Origin: Tepiditoga spiralis
Lineage (GTDB): Bacteria > Thermotogota > Thermotogae > Petrotogales > Petrotogaceae
Assembly: GCF_014701195.1 (NCBI RefSeq)
Contig: NZ_AP018712.1
Coordinates: 124,001 to 188,000 of the forward strand
Length of the DNA stretch: 64,000 bases
Reading direction: 5' to 3'
Below the pieces are notes generated by a model. That model was not told the DNA's origin, did no database searches, and worked only from the letters and a program-made list of their open reading frames with translations. Position 1 is the first letter of the stretch; each line of letters starts with the position of its first letter. This document shows, piece after piece, positions 16,942 through 25,963 of this stretch. The position numbers and the translations under genes are program-made.

Positions 16942-17112
16942 GTAAGTTAATTTAATTTTACGATTATTAATTATTAAAGAGAAAATGTTTCTTTTTAATC
17001 AATAAACGTCTTTAAAAGCCTTTGAAAAATTTAATATTTTAACATATATCAAAAAAGAACTGTAATTAACTTATGATTACACTATAATTAACTCATAGTA
17101 CCGAAGTAATAC

Positions 17113-17150
17113 AAAAAAAGAGTTCAGCAATTTTACTAAACTCTTTTTTT
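17113..17150 (-). terminator. Intrinsic terminator overlapping the end of the 17136-17825 gene
   Basis: A stem made of AAAAAAAGAGTT and its complement, interrupted by one mismatch, lies over the last codons and stop of the upstream gene and has A/T runs on both sides. Confidence 0.7.
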
Positions 17151-17825
17151 TAATTCATTCATTATTATATTTTTATATTTCATATTAATTTTAATTGAAT
17201 TGTTATTTTTAAAAACAAGTTTTTCTTTTCCTTTTGGTGCATTTCTCGAAAGAGCACTAACAAGTGCTGATACAGATTTTTTATTTTTTAAATTCAATTT
17301 TTTTAATAATTCTTCTGTTGTTGTTAATTCTACTTCACATAAAAATATTAAAAACTTAAGGGTTAATGGTTTTAGTTTTTTTAAATAAGAATTAATTTCG
17401 TCTTCTTCCCATAAATTTTTTGAATTTGAAAAAATTGAAGCTATTGCTTCTGCTCTTAATTCTATATCATTAGATAAAATATTAAATATCAATTCTGTAT
17501 TTGGTTCTGAAAGCTCTGCTATTTCTATCAAAAATTCTAATGCTTTCGAAGTTAATTCAATAGATATTTTTTTTTCACCGTACATTAATTCTTTGTCTTT
17601 ATAAACCATATTTAATTTATTAAAAAAACTACTCATTAACATTTCTAATAAATAATTTTGAACTTCAAAATTTTCTAATTCTTTTATAGAAGAATATATT
17701 TCTTTAAAATCCAATACTGTTTTTAAATTATTGAATATTGATTCTTCTAATTTCTTTCTATTTTCATTTTTTAATAATTCTTTACCCAAAAATTTATAAA
17801 GAGTTTCTAGTGTTTTCTTATACAT
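17136..17825 (-). CDS. Unrecognised helical protein with winged-helix-like C-terminus
   Basis: I do not recognise this 229-residue protein. The first 130 residues are strongly helical and acidic/basic mixed, with no membrane segment or signal peptide. From about residue 160 the pattern LTLKFLIFLCEVELTTTEELLKKLNLKNKKSVSALVSALSRNA looks like a winged helix-turn-helix: a helix, TTEELLKKL as positioning helix, and SVSALVSALSRNA as recognition helix. It is followed by a basic KLVFKNNNSIKI hairpin. A DNA-binding regulator is therefore possible. The gene is monocistronic, divergent from the pseudouridine synthase, and preceded by GGAGG. It is the closest regulator-like gene to the opp promoter, but a link is only a guess. 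Confidence 0.6.
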   Translation of the reverse strand: MYKKTLETLYKFLGKELLKNENRKKLEESIFNNLKTVLDFKEIYSSIKELENFEVQNYLLEMLMSSFFNKLNMVYKDKELMYGEKKISIELTSKALEFLIEIAELSEPNTELIFNILSNDIELRAEAIASIFSNSKNLWEEDEINSYLKKLKPLTLKFLIFLCEVELTTTEELLKKLNLKNKKSVSALVSALSRNAPKGKEKLVFKNNNSIKINMKYKNIIMNELKKRV

Positions 17826-17945
17826 AATAAAAAACCTCCATGTTTTGTTGTATAATTAAAGTAGTATTTTTTAGTTGTAAAATACAAACAACTTGTATAT
17901 GATATTATACACTATGTATTTTTAAAAATTGATTTGGAGGAAAAA

Positions 17946-18851
17946 ATGTTAAAACAATTAATAGTTGATGAAAAAAATTATTATAAAAGGTTAGATAAAT
18001 TTATAAGAAATAATCTTTCAGAAATAAAATTAGGGGCTATATATAAATCTTTTAGAAAAGGAAATATAAAAGTTAATGGAAAAAGAATTAAAAAAAATGA
18101 TTATGAAATAAAAATAGGAGATATCATTTCAATATATTATAATGAAAAAAATGAAGATATTATAAGACCAGAAAAACCAGAAATGAAAGCAAGACCACTT
18201 AAATTCGATATCATATATGAAAATAACGATTTCATTGTAATAAATAAACCTCCAAAAGTTTCTATGCATCCTGGAACAGGCGAACAAATGGTAACTATAA
18301 TAGAAGGATTGCAATATTATGCTAAAAATTCAAATAATCCTTTCGAACCCCATCTTGTTCATAGATTAGATAAATTAACTTCTGGAACTTTGGTTATTGC
18401 AAAGAATAAAATGGTTTCTCGTGATTTAAGTTCTTTAATCTCAGGAAGAAAAGCAGATAAGTATTATAAAACTTTAGTTTTTGGAAAATTAAAACCAAAA
18501 GGAACTTTAAACTCTTTAATTAATGAAAAAAATGCAAAATTAACTTATTCTTTAATTGATGAATTAAATCTTCCCGAAGGTACTTTTTCTTATATAGACG
18601 TTCATCTTTTAACAGGTAGAAAACATCAAATAAGAGTTCAGTTTTCAAATATTGGACACCCAATTATTGGCGATGATCTTTATGGAAATAAAGAAATCAA
18701 TAAAATATTTAGAAAAAAATATGGTTTAAAGAGATTTTTTTTACATGCATACAATTTAAAATTTGATTATAAAAATAAAAAATATGATTTTTATGCTCCT
18801 CTTTATTCTGATTTAGAAAAAGTTTTTGAAAATATAAAAAGGATTAAATAA
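17946..18851 (+). CDS. RluD-family ribosomal RNA pseudouridine synthase
   Basis: The protein (301 residues from ATG 17946) has an N-terminal S4 RNA-binding domain (about 10-75) and an RluA-type catalytic domain. The catalytic Asp is in HRLDKLTSGTLVIAKN near residue 140, and GRKHQIRVQFSNIGHPIIGDDLYG follows near 225. The family isomerises uridines in 23S rRNA or tRNA; RluC and RluD specificities cannot be separated here. The start is ATG 17946 because TTGGAGG immediately before it is the Shine-Dalgarno site; an in-frame TTG at 17934 is part of that site. It overlaps the next gene by one base (TAATG), so a three-gene operon is likely. Confidence 0.9.
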   Translation: MLKQLIVDEKNYYKRLDKFIRNNLSEIKLGAIYKSFRKGNIKVNGKRIKKNDYEIKIGDIISIYYNEKNEDIIRPEKPEMKARPLKFDIIYENNDFIVINKPPKVSMHPGTGEQMVTIIEGLQYYAKNSNNPFEPHLVHRLDKLTSGTLVIAKNKMVSRDLSSLISGRKADKYYKTLVFGKLKPKGTLNSLINEKNAKLTYSLIDELNLPEGTFSYIDVHLLTGRKHQIRVQFSNIGHPIIGDDLYGNKEINKIFRKKYGLKRFFLHAYNLKFDYKNKKYDFYAPLYSDLEKVFENIKRIK

Positions 18852-20086
18852 TGAAAAAAAAATATATAATAATTATTTCTATAGTATTTGTGTCTTTTTT
18901 TTCGTTTTACTCTTTATTTATAGATATAAGTGATACAAAATACTTTTCATTTGTTGAACCTAAAAAAGTTCAATTAAATAATTACGTTTATTATAAGTAC
19001 AATAATTATGTTTTTTTAAAAGATTTTAATAGTATTTCAAAAAAAAATGACTTACAATTTTTAAATAAATTAATAAAAAATAATGATATAATATTTATAG
19101 TAGAATTTTCTGACTTTGATAAATATTTCAGTAAAATAAAGAATGAAACCGCTTTAGATCTAAATAAATTTAAATATTGTCATTATATAAAAGTAAAAGA
19201 AATAGAAAAATACGATGATGAAATAATAGTACAAAGATTCCATAGAGCTTTAAAAGAGCGAAGAATAAAGGTTTTTTGGATACCAAACACATTAAGAAAA
19301 GATGAATTAACACTTAAAATTAAAAATAATTTAAAATATGAAAAACCAATAAATGATTTATCTTATTTTTCACCAAATCATTTAATAAAATATATTTTTT
19401 TTCTTTTAATATTCTTTAATATATATATTTATTTACCTTTTTTTTCAATAATTTATTTAATTTCTTTATTATTATTTAAATCATGGTCTTATGTTACAGC
19501 TGCAACTATTTTTTCATTCATTGTATATTATAAAATTTCTAAAAAAAATGTTTTAAAGGTAGTTTTTTCTTCTATTTTTTTTGGAATTATGGTATACTTC
19601 AGTGGATATGATTATTTATTAATAAACAAATTAAACTCTTTAAGAGGTATAAAAGTACTATTAATAGCTTTACTTTCATTTGAAATAATAAACCAATTAA
19701 AAAATTTTAAGTTAAAGAATTTAAAAAAATTTGATCTTATTACTATATTACTTATAATGTTTTTTTCTATTATATACATATTAAGAAGTGGAAACTGGAG
19801 TTATGTTAGTAACTTTGAAAGAAAAATGCGAGATATTATAGAAAAGATATTTATAGCAAGACCAAGAACAAAAGAACTTTTATCATACCCTTTTTATTAT
19901 CTAAATAATACGGGAATAATAGTTTCTTTTTTTAGAACATTGTTAATAGTGTCAATTTTAGATACTTTCCTGCATTTTCATACACCACTTTACTTAGGGA
20001 TTTTAAGAACTTTAAATGGTTTATTCATTTATTTGTTCACATTTTTTGTTTTTGAACTTATAAAATATTTTAGAGGTGGAAAATGA
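18851..20086 (+). CDS. Unrecognised multi-spanning membrane protein
   Basis: I do not recognise this 411-residue protein. It has a membrane helix near residues 5-21, then about 150 residues rich in Lys, Asp and Tyr that should lie outside the cytoplasm. At least six further membrane helices follow (from about 180 to 405). A short conserved-looking stretch near 315-350 (RSGNWSYVSNFERKMRDIIEKIFIARPRTKELLSYPF) stands out between helices; the motif FxARPRTKE is seen in DUF5693-type membrane proteins, which also have this layout. That family has no known function. The gene is translationally coupled on both sides: one base overlap with the rlu gene and a four-base ATGA overlap with the RsbW-like kinase. 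Confidence 0.6.
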   Translation: MKKKYIIIISIVFVSFFSFYSLFIDISDTKYFSFVEPKKVQLNNYVYYKYNNYVFLKDFNSISKKNDLQFLNKLIKNNDIIFIVEFSDFDKYFSKIKNETALDLNKFKYCHYIKVKEIEKYDDEIIVQRFHRALKERRIKVFWIPNTLRKDELTLKIKNNLKYEKPINDLSYFSPNHLIKYIFFLLIFFNIYIYLPFFSIIYLISLLLFKSWSYVTAATIFSFIVYYKISKKNVLKVVFSSIFFGIMVYFSGYDYLLINKLNSLRGIKVLLIALLSFEIINQLKNFKLKNLKKFDLITILLIMFFSIIYILRSGNWSYVSNFERKMRDIIEKIFIARPRTKELLSYPFYYLNNTGIIVSFFRTLLIVSILDTFLHFHTPLYLGILRTLNGLFIYLFTFFVFELIKYFRGGK

Positions 20087-20463
20087 AGTACTCTGTTGAA
20101 GATTTAAATATTGAAAAACTCAAAAATGCTATGGAATTTGTAAAGTCAATAGTAAATGATAATAATTTAATATTTAAACTACAAATGGCTGTCGACGAAA
20201 TAGGTAGTAATTCTTTTAAATATGGAAAAAAAAGCAAATTACACATTTATTTTAATAATGAAGAAATACATTTACAAGTAGAAAATTCTGGTAATCCTAT
20301 ACCAAAAGAATATCTCGAATTAAATGATGACAATTTTTTCTTGTCTCAATCTTTATCAAGAGGCGGAGGTTTGGGACTTCATATAATAAAAAATTTATGT
20401 GATGATTTTAATTATATAAGAAAAGAAGAAAAAAATATTATCTCTATAAAATTTAAAAAATAG
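20083..20463 (+). CDS. RsbW/SpoIIAB-like histidine-kinase-fold ATPase
   Basis: The 126-residue protein is a stand-alone HATPase_c domain. The N box DEIGSNSFKYG (about residues 38-48), G1 box VENSGNPIP (about 70-78) and G2 box RGGGLGLHIIKNLCDDF (about 93-109) are all present. Small proteins of this type act as anti-sigma factor or anti-anti-sigma kinases (RsbW, SpoIIAB, RsbT). No sigma factor or STAS-domain partner is in the neighbourhood, so the target is unknown. Coupling to an uncharacterised membrane protein suggests that a membrane signal might control it. RBS GAGGTGG overlaps the previous gene's end. Confidence 0.85.
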   Translation: MKYSVEDLNIEKLKNAMEFVKSIVNDNNLIFKLQMAVDEIGSNSFKYGKKSKLHIYFNNEEIHLQVENSGNPIPKEYLELNDDNFFLSQSLSRGGGLGLHIIKNLCDDFNYIRKEEKNIISIKFKK

Positions 20464-20487
20464 CAACGAAATCGTTGCTATTTTTTA
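20455..20487. terminator. Bidirectional terminator
   Basis: A 9-bp stem TAGCAACGA/TCGTTGCTA (20461-20469 with 20472-20480) is flanked by six A and six T. It serves the convergent RsbW-like and aminotransferase genes. Confidence 0.88.
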
Positions 20488-21675
20488 TTTATTATTATAA
20501 GCTTTAATTCCTTCAGCAAGAATATAACATGCTCTTCTTAATTTTGATGGTTCTAAAACATATGCTATTCTTAATTCTTGAAGTCCTGCTCCTTCAGTAG
20601 CATAAAATCCATTTAAAGGTGCTACCATAACAGTTTCTCCATCTATATCAAAATCATTCAACATAAATTTTATAAATTCTTCTGTATTATCTACTGGTAC
20701 TTTAACTGAAACATAAAATGATCCTTTTGGTTTCTCAAAAGATAATCCTTCAATTTTAGAAAGTTCCTCATAAACAATATCTCTTCTCTTCATATATTCT
20801 TTTTTTACATTTTCCATATATTCTTCAGAAATATTATTCAATATTCCTACAGTTCCATACTGTTCAACAACAGGCGAACAAAGTCTTGATTGTGCAAATT
20901 TCATTACTTGTGAATACAATTCTTTATTCTTAGTTGCAAAAACCCCAATTCTCATTCCACATCCACTGTATCTTTTTGAAATACTATCAACAACTATAAA
21001 TCTTTCTTTATCCTCAAATTCCATTATAGAAACATGTTTTGTTCCATCAAAAGTAAATTCCTTATACACTTCATCTGATATAATGTATAAGTCATGTTTT
21101 TTTGCAAAATCAACTATTCTTTGCAATTCTTCTCGAGTATAAACCGCACCTGTTGGATTTGATGGATTTGAAAATATAATTGCTTTAGTTTTTGAAGTTA
21201 CAACCTTTTCAAATTCCTCAGTTGGTGGAACTGCATATCCATTTTCAGGAACAGCCCTAACTGGTAAAAGTTTTACATTTAACATTTCAGCAAAACCTTT
21301 ATAATTAGCATAAAATGGTTCTATTACTATAACTTCATCATTTGGATCTGAAATAGCAGCAAGAGAAAAAACAATTGCTTCACTTCCACCTGTTGTTATA
21401 ATTATATCTTCAGGATCAAAATCTATGTTCATTTTTTTATAATAATTAGAAAAAGCTTCTCTCAATTCTATTATACCTGCAGAATGAGAGTATGCAATTA
21501 CTTTTGATGGAAGATTACTTATAGTACTAAAAAATTCTTTTGGAGTTTCTAAATCAGGTTGTCCTATATTCAAATGATAAACTTTTTTCCCAGCTTTTTT
21601 GGCTTTTTCTGCAAAAGGAATCAACTTTCTTATTGGTGATTCTTGCATATTTAAAACTCTTTCTGAAAACTTCAT
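20485..21675 (-). CDS. Aminotransferase class I/II (aspartate-aminotransferase-like)
   Basis: The protein (396 residues) is a fold-type I PLP transaminase. The PLP lysine is in DSISKRYSGCGMRIG, and the conserved SNPSNPTGAVYTREEL (Asn that contacts PLP), ISDEVYKEF (Asp that contacts the PLP nitrogen) and the C-terminal substrate-binding Arg in ELRIAYV are visible. I choose ATG 21675 because GAGGTGA lies just upstream; an in-frame ATG at 21705 would place that site inside the gene. Substrate is most likely aspartate or another amino acid; the sequence alone does not settle it. Monocistronic. Confidence 0.9.
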   Translation of the reverse strand: MKFSERVLNMQESPIRKLIPFAEKAKKAGKKVYHLNIGQPDLETPKEFFSTISNLPSKVIAYSHSAGIIELREAFSNYYKKMNIDFDPEDIIITTGGSEAIVFSLAAISDPNDEVIVIEPFYANYKGFAEMLNVKLLPVRAVPENGYAVPPTEEFEKVVTSKTKAIIFSNPSNPTGAVYTREELQRIVDFAKKHDLYIISDEVYKEFTFDGTKHVSIMEFEDKERFIVVDSISKRYSGCGMRIGVFATKNKELYSQVMKFAQSRLCSPVVEQYGTVGILNNISEEYMENVKKEYMKRRDIVYEELSKIEGLSFEKPKGSFYVSVKVPVDNTEEFIKFMLNDFDIDGETVMVAPLNGFYATEGAGLQELRIAYVLEPSKLRRACYILAEGIKAYNNK

Positions 21676-22039
21676 AAACTCACCTCTCAAATTATATTTT
21701 TTCATTATGAATGATACAACTATTTTATAAAAAAAACAATTATTAAAACATTCGATTTAAGTAAAATAAACCTAATTTATAGTAAGTAATGCTTAATAAC
21801 TCAAATATAATAAAAATTTTTTTATTAATAAGTTTCACATTAATTTTTATATAAATAAAAGTAATTATTTACACACAAAAATTTTATAATTATTACAAAA
21901 ACAAATTTTTTATAAATATTATCTTGTTTTTTGTTAAAAAATAATTTAAAATATTGCAAAAATATTTAAAAATGTGTTATTATATTATTACCCCAGTTAA
22001 TTTTAGGGAAAAGTTATGTAAATTTTCGGAGGGATAAGT
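21676..22039. other. Gene-free AT-rich intergenic region before the purine island
   Basis: This 364-base stretch separates divergent units. I see the island promoter at 21954-21983 and the ribosome-binding site CGGAGGGA before 22040. I find no riboswitch-like fold; in particular I could not build a purine or molybdenum-cofactor aptamer here. Confidence 0.6.
21954..21983 (+). promoter_or_regulatory. Candidate promoter of the purine-degradation island
   Basis: TTGCAA (21954-21959), an 18-bp spacer and TATTAT (21978-21983). It is the only reasonable sigma-A match between the divergent aminotransferase gene and the first island gene, and no internal terminator appears in the next 13 kb. Confidence 0.55.
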
Positions 22040-22612
22040 ATGGTAGATGGAGTTATACTCGCTGGTGGTTATTCTAAAAGAACAGGTGTTATGAAAATGT
22101 CTTTAAAATTAAACAGTAAAACTGTTATTCAACACACTGTTGAATCAATGATAAATGTTTGTGAAAATATAATCGTTGTTTGCGGATACAAAGCAGAAGA
22201 AGTTTATGACTTAGTAAAATCATATAAAAAAGTTCAAGTTTATTATAATAAAAATTATCCTAAAGGCATGTTTACTTCAGTAAAAGAAGGTATAAAACAT
22301 GTAAAAAATGACAGATTTTTTTTAACTCCAGGAGATTATCCAAAATTAAATAAAAATATATATGAAACTTTATTAAAATATAAAGAAAATATAGTAATAC
22401 CTGCATTTGGAAATAAAAAAGGACACCCTGTATTAATGAATAGTTCTTTGATTTCAGATATTCTATTAGAACCAGATACATTATCATTAAATTATTTTAT
22501 AAACAAAAGAGAATATAGAATTGTAGAAATAAATGATGACTCAATTATAAATGATATAGATACATTAGAAGATTATGAAAATATAAAAAAATACTTTAAA
22601 GGGGGTGAGTAA
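22040..22612 (+). CDS. MocA-like nucleotidyltransferase (molybdopterin cytidylyltransferase type)
   Basis: The 190-residue protein has the NTP-transferase start VDGVILAGGYSKRTGVMKMSLKLNSKTVIQHT. This is the LAGGxSxRxGxxK pattern of MobA/MocA, with a second acidic motif TPGDYPKLN near residue 96. MocA adds CMP to molybdopterin to give the MCD cofactor used by xanthine dehydrogenase-type enzymes. Its place directly before the molybdenum subunit (stop and start adjacent, RBS GGGGGTGAG) supports this role. It is slightly divergent at the first motif (Thr instead of Met after Arg). A sugar-phosphate nucleotidyltransferase is a less likely reading. Confidence 0.8.
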   Translation: MVDGVILAGGYSKRTGVMKMSLKLNSKTVIQHTVESMINVCENIIVVCGYKAEEVYDLVKSYKKVQVYYNKNYPKGMFTSVKEGIKHVKNDRFFLTPGDYPKLNKNIYETLLKYKENIVIPAFGNKKGHPVLMNSSLISDILLEPDTLSLNYFINKREYRIVEINDDSIINDIDTLEDYENIKKYFKGGE

Positions 22613-24682
22613 ATGAAAATAAGTGACTCTGTAAATAGAATAGACAATAAGGAAAAAATTTCAGGTAAAGCAAAATACATTGATGATATTAATTTCCCAT
22701 CACTTTATTATGCTTCAACTCTACGATCAAGTATATCTCATGGAAAAATTTTAAATATAAAAATCCCAATTCTACCTGAAAATTACTTCATAATAGATAA
22801 AAATGATATTCCAGGAAAAAATATTGTAAAGATAATAAAAGAAGATATGCCTTTTTTAGCTGAAGATGAAGTTAATTATATAGGTGAACCGATTTTACTC
22901 ATTGCTGGTCCTGACAAAGAAGAAGTTAATAAAATAAAAAATGCCATAGAAGTATCTTATAAATCATTAAAAGCTGATTTTGAAGGTAAAGAAATAATTG
23001 AAAAGTATAGTTTTGAAAGTGGAGATATAAAAAAAACATTTGATGAAAGTGATGAAATTTTTGAAAGAACCTATAAAACTGGATATCAAGAACAAATCTA
23101 TCTAGAAACACAAGGAATGATAGGAAACATTGAAAATAATCAAATCACTGTTTATGGATCTATGCAATGTCCATATTATGTAAAAAATGCTCTTGATCAA
23201 TTAATGAATTCTGATACAAGAGTAATCCAAACAACAACCGGAGGAGCTTTTGGAGGAAAAGAAGAGTTTCCATCTTTAATAGCTGGGCATGCAGCACTTG
23301 CTGCTTTAAAAACAAAACATCCTGTAAAAATTGTTTATGATAGAGCAGAAGATATTATATGTACAACAAAAAGACATCCATCTAAAATTATTATAAAAAC
23401 ATCTTTAAAAAATAAAAAAATTACAGGTATAGATGTTGATATATCTTTAAATGCTGGTGCGTACGCTGGATTATCCGAAGTAGTACTTCAAAGAGCTATG
23501 TTTGCCGCAATTGGTGTATACAATATAAAAAACTTAAGGGTAAAAGGAAAAGCTTTAAAAACTAATACAGTTCCAAATGGAGCATTTAGAGGATTTGGAG
23601 CACCTCAGGCTTTTTTTGCAATAGAAACACATATGAATAATATTGCAATGTATTTAAATAAAAACCCACTTGATTTAAAAACGGAATACTTATTGAAAAC
23701 AAGTGATTCAACATCAACTGGTGGAATTTTTAGAGATGAAATAAAACTACCAGAAATGATTAAAAAAATAACGCAAGAATCAAAATATTATAAAAAATAT
23801 GAAGAATTTAAAAATAAAAAAAATAAAGGAATTGGAATTTCACTATTTTTTCATGGTGGCGGATTTACGGGAAGTGGAGAACGGGACATAATAAAAGCAA
23901 CTGTAAAATTGGAAAAAAACAAAGATAAAATAGAAATTTTAGTATCAAATGTTGAAATGGGGCAAGGGCTTCAAACAACTTTTAGAAAGATAGTTGCTCA
24001 TGCTTTAAATAAATCTTATCATGAAATAACATTTAAAAATCCAGATACATTAAAAGTTCCTGATTCTGGTCCAACAGTTGCTTCAAGAAGTATTATGGTA
24101 GTTGGAAAATTATTAAAAGATGCTGCTGATGAGTTAAAAAATAATTTAGATAAAGAAGTTATAACTATTGAAAAACATTATAAACAGCCAAATTATATAA
24201 AATGGGATCAAGAAAAAATGAAAGGTGATGCTTATCCAACTTATTCGTGGGGAATTGACATAGTTGAAGTTGAAATAGATGATATAACTGCAGAAGTTGA
24301 AATAAATAATATTTGGACTATTAACGATGTTGGAATAGCAATAGATAACAAAATAATAAAAGGACAAATAGAAGGCGGAATAGTTCAAGGTTTAGGTTAT
24401 TCTTACTTAGAAGTAATGAACATAAAAAATGGAAAAATACTGCAAAATAACCTAACCAATTATATAGTTCCAACTTCAAAAGATTTCCCAAAAATACACA
24501 GTAGTTTAATAGAAAATCCTTATATTGAAGGTCCTTATGGTGCAAAAGCAGCTGGTGAACTCCCATTAGTTGGAGCAGCACCTGCATTTGTTGGAGCTGT
24601 GCAGAATGCTTTAAATAAAGAATTTTATGAAATTCCTTTAACACCAGAAAAAATAATGGAAGTGATGCATAATGAAAATTAA
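22613..24682 (+). CDS. xdhA: Xanthine dehydrogenase-type molybdenum-binding subunit
   Basis: The 689-residue protein is the molybdopterin-binding large subunit of a molybdenum hydroxylase. The N-terminal a/b hammerhead domain begins KISGKAKYIDDI (about 15-26). Cofactor motifs follow: TTGGAFGGKEEFPS near 204, NGAFRGFGAPQAFFA near 322, VEMGQGLQTTF near 446 and the C-terminal EGPYGAKAAGELPLVGAAP near 642, whose Glu is the general base. It would hydroxylate hypoxanthine, xanthine or a related heterocycle using water. The protein is somewhat shorter than most homologues (about 750). The 10-base overlap with the [2Fe-2S] gene and the presence of separate FeS and FAD genes define an XdhABC-type trimer. 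Exact substrate is inferred from the downstream genes. No in-frame UGA is present, so it is not a selenoprotein. Confidence 0.9.
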   Translation: MKISDSVNRIDNKEKISGKAKYIDDINFPSLYYASTLRSSISHGKILNIKIPILPENYFIIDKNDIPGKNIVKIIKEDMPFLAEDEVNYIGEPILLIAGPDKEEVNKIKNAIEVSYKSLKADFEGKEIIEKYSFESGDIKKTFDESDEIFERTYKTGYQEQIYLETQGMIGNIENNQITVYGSMQCPYYVKNALDQLMNSDTRVIQTTTGGAFGGKEEFPSLIAGHAALAALKTKHPVKIVYDRAEDIICTTKRHPSKIIIKTSLKNKKITGIDVDISLNAGAYAGLSEVVLQRAMFAAIGVYNIKNLRVKGKALKTNTVPNGAFRGFGAPQAFFAIETHMNNIAMYLNKNPLDLKTEYLLKTSDSTSTGGIFRDEIKLPEMIKKITQESKYYKKYEEFKNKKNKGIGISLFFHGGGFTGSGERDIIKATVKLEKNKDKIEILVSNVEMGQGLQTTFRKIVAHALNKSYHEITFKNPDTLKVPDSGPTVASRSIMVVGKLLKDAADELKNNLDKEVITIEKHYKQPNYIKWDQEKMKGDAYPTYSWGIDIVEVEIDDITAEVEINNIWTINDVGIAIDNKIIKGQIEGGIVQGLGYSYLEVMNIKNGKILQNNLTNYIVPTSKDFPKIHSSLIENPYIEGPYGAKAAGELPLVGAAPAFVGAVQNALNKEFYEIPLTPEKIMEVMHNEN

Positions 24683-25142
24683 TTTTATATTAGATAAAAA
24701 AGAAATAACATTAGATGTAAATCCTTTAAAAAGATTATTAGATGTTTTACGAGATTTAAAAGTTACAGGAGTAAAAGAAGGCTGTGGCGAAGGTGAATGT
24801 GGAGCATGTGCAGTATTAATAAATGGAAAGTTAGTTAATTCTTGTATGGTAGCAGTTGGTAATATCCAAAATAAAACTATAACAACCATTGAAGGCTACA
24901 AAACAAATAAAAAATATAAAATAATAGAAGAAGCTTTTGAAGAAGCAGGAGCCGTTCAATGTGGATTTTGTACACCAGGGATGGTAATAGCAACAGAAGC
25001 GTTGCTTTCAAAAAATCCAACACCAACAGAAGAAGAAATTAGAGAAGGGATATCTGGAAACATTTGTCGTTGTACAGGATACAATATGATAGTCGATGGA
25101 ATAAAATTAGCCTCCAAAAGAGGTGAAAATTTATGGAAATAG
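24672..25142 (+). CDS. xdhC: Xanthine dehydrogenase-type [2Fe-2S] subunit
   Basis: The 156-residue protein contains the plant-type cluster motif CGEGECGACAVLINGKLVNSC (about residues 38-58) and the C-terminal four-helix cluster motif CGFCTPGM...CRCTGY (about 97-136). These pass electrons from the molybdenum centre to the FAD subunit. Length is typical. The start overlaps the molybdenum-subunit end and its own end overlaps the FAD-subunit start by 10 bases, indicating tight coupling. Naming follows the E. coli XdhABC scheme; this is not the XdhC-type maturation factor found at 26589. Confidence 0.93.
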   Translation: MKINFILDKKEITLDVNPLKRLLDVLRDLKVTGVKEGCGEGECGACAVLINGKLVNSCMVAVGNIQNKTITTIEGYKTNKKYKIIEEAFEEAGAVQCGFCTPGMVIATEALLSKNPTPTEEEIREGISGNICRCTGYNMIVDGIKLASKRGENLWK

Positions 25143-25963
25143 CTTATAAACCAAAAACTTTAGAAGAAGCTTTAAAAATTAAAAATGATTTAAATTGTAC
25201 TGTATACGCTGGTGGAACAGACTTAATGGTTAAATACAAAAATTTATCTATTCCAAATATTAAAAATACTGTTATTTTTATCTCTGATTTAAAAGAATTA
25301 AAGAATATAAAAATAAATGAAAAAATTGAAATAGGAGCATGTGTAACTCAATCAGAATTAATACATTCTAATCTTCCAAACATAATAAAAAATATCTCTT
25401 CTCAAATATCATCACCAGCAATAAGAAACTTAGGAACTATTGGCGGGAATATATGTAATGCTTCTCCAGCTGGTGATTTATTACCATTATTATATTCTTT
25501 AGATTCTAAACTTACTCTTCAATCTTATGATTCAATACAAGAAGTTTTAATTTATGATTTTATTATTTCACCAGGAAAGATAAAATTAAAAGAAAATGAG
25601 ATTTTAACAAAAATATCCTTTAAAAACATTAATTTTAATAATATTTATTACAAAAAAGTAGGTACAAGAAAATCAAATGCTCTATCAAAAATTTCTTTTC
25701 TAGGATTAGCCAATATAAATAATGAAAATAAAATTGAAGATATTAGAATTTCTTTTGGAGCAGTTGGTCCAACCGTTATTAGAAATAAAGAATTAGAAAA
25801 TTCTTTAATAAATAAAAAAGTAAATGACTTAAGAATAAATAGAATTTTAAATTCTTATTCAGAAGTAATAAAACCAATAGATGATTTAAGATCAACATCA
25901 AAATATAGAAAAACCGTATCTTTGAACTTATTAGAAAATTTTTTAAGGGGGTTGGTAAGATGA
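25133..25963 (+). CDS. xdhB: Xanthine dehydrogenase-type FAD-binding subunit
   Basis: The 276-residue protein belongs to the CoxM/XdhB group. The FAD pyrophosphate loop is YAGGTDLMVKYK near residue 24, and the second motif is RNLGTIGGNICNASPAGDLLP near 100, with KVGTRKSNALSKIS near 175. It accepts electrons from the FeS subunit and would hand them to NAD or a ferredoxin. It overlaps the preceding gene by 10 bases and the following membrane-protein gene by four bases. Confidence 0.92.
   Translation: MEIAYKPKTLEEALKIKNDLNCTVYAGGTDLMVKYKNLSIPNIKNTVIFISDLKELKNIKINEKIEIGACVTQSELIHSNLPNIIKNISSQISSPAIRNLGTIGGNICNASPAGDLLPLLYSLDSKLTLQSYDSIQEVLIYDFIISPGKIKLKENEILTKISFKNINFNNIYYKKVGTRKSNALSKISFLGLANINNENKIEDIRISFGAVGPTVIRNKELENSLINKKVNDLRINRILNSYSEVIKPIDDLRSTSKYRKTVSLNLLENFLRGLVR

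Noticed and set aside
21706-22039. Purine or molybdenum-cofactor riboswitch before the island
   Set aside because: The leader after the likely promoter is only about 50 bases and AT-rich; no aptamer core could be built.
22613-24682. Selenocysteine-containing or selenium-dependent hydroxylase
   Set aside because: No in-frame UGA, and yqeB/yqeC-type selenium genes are not in the cluster. The enzyme could still use a labile selenium ligand, but nothing here shows it.
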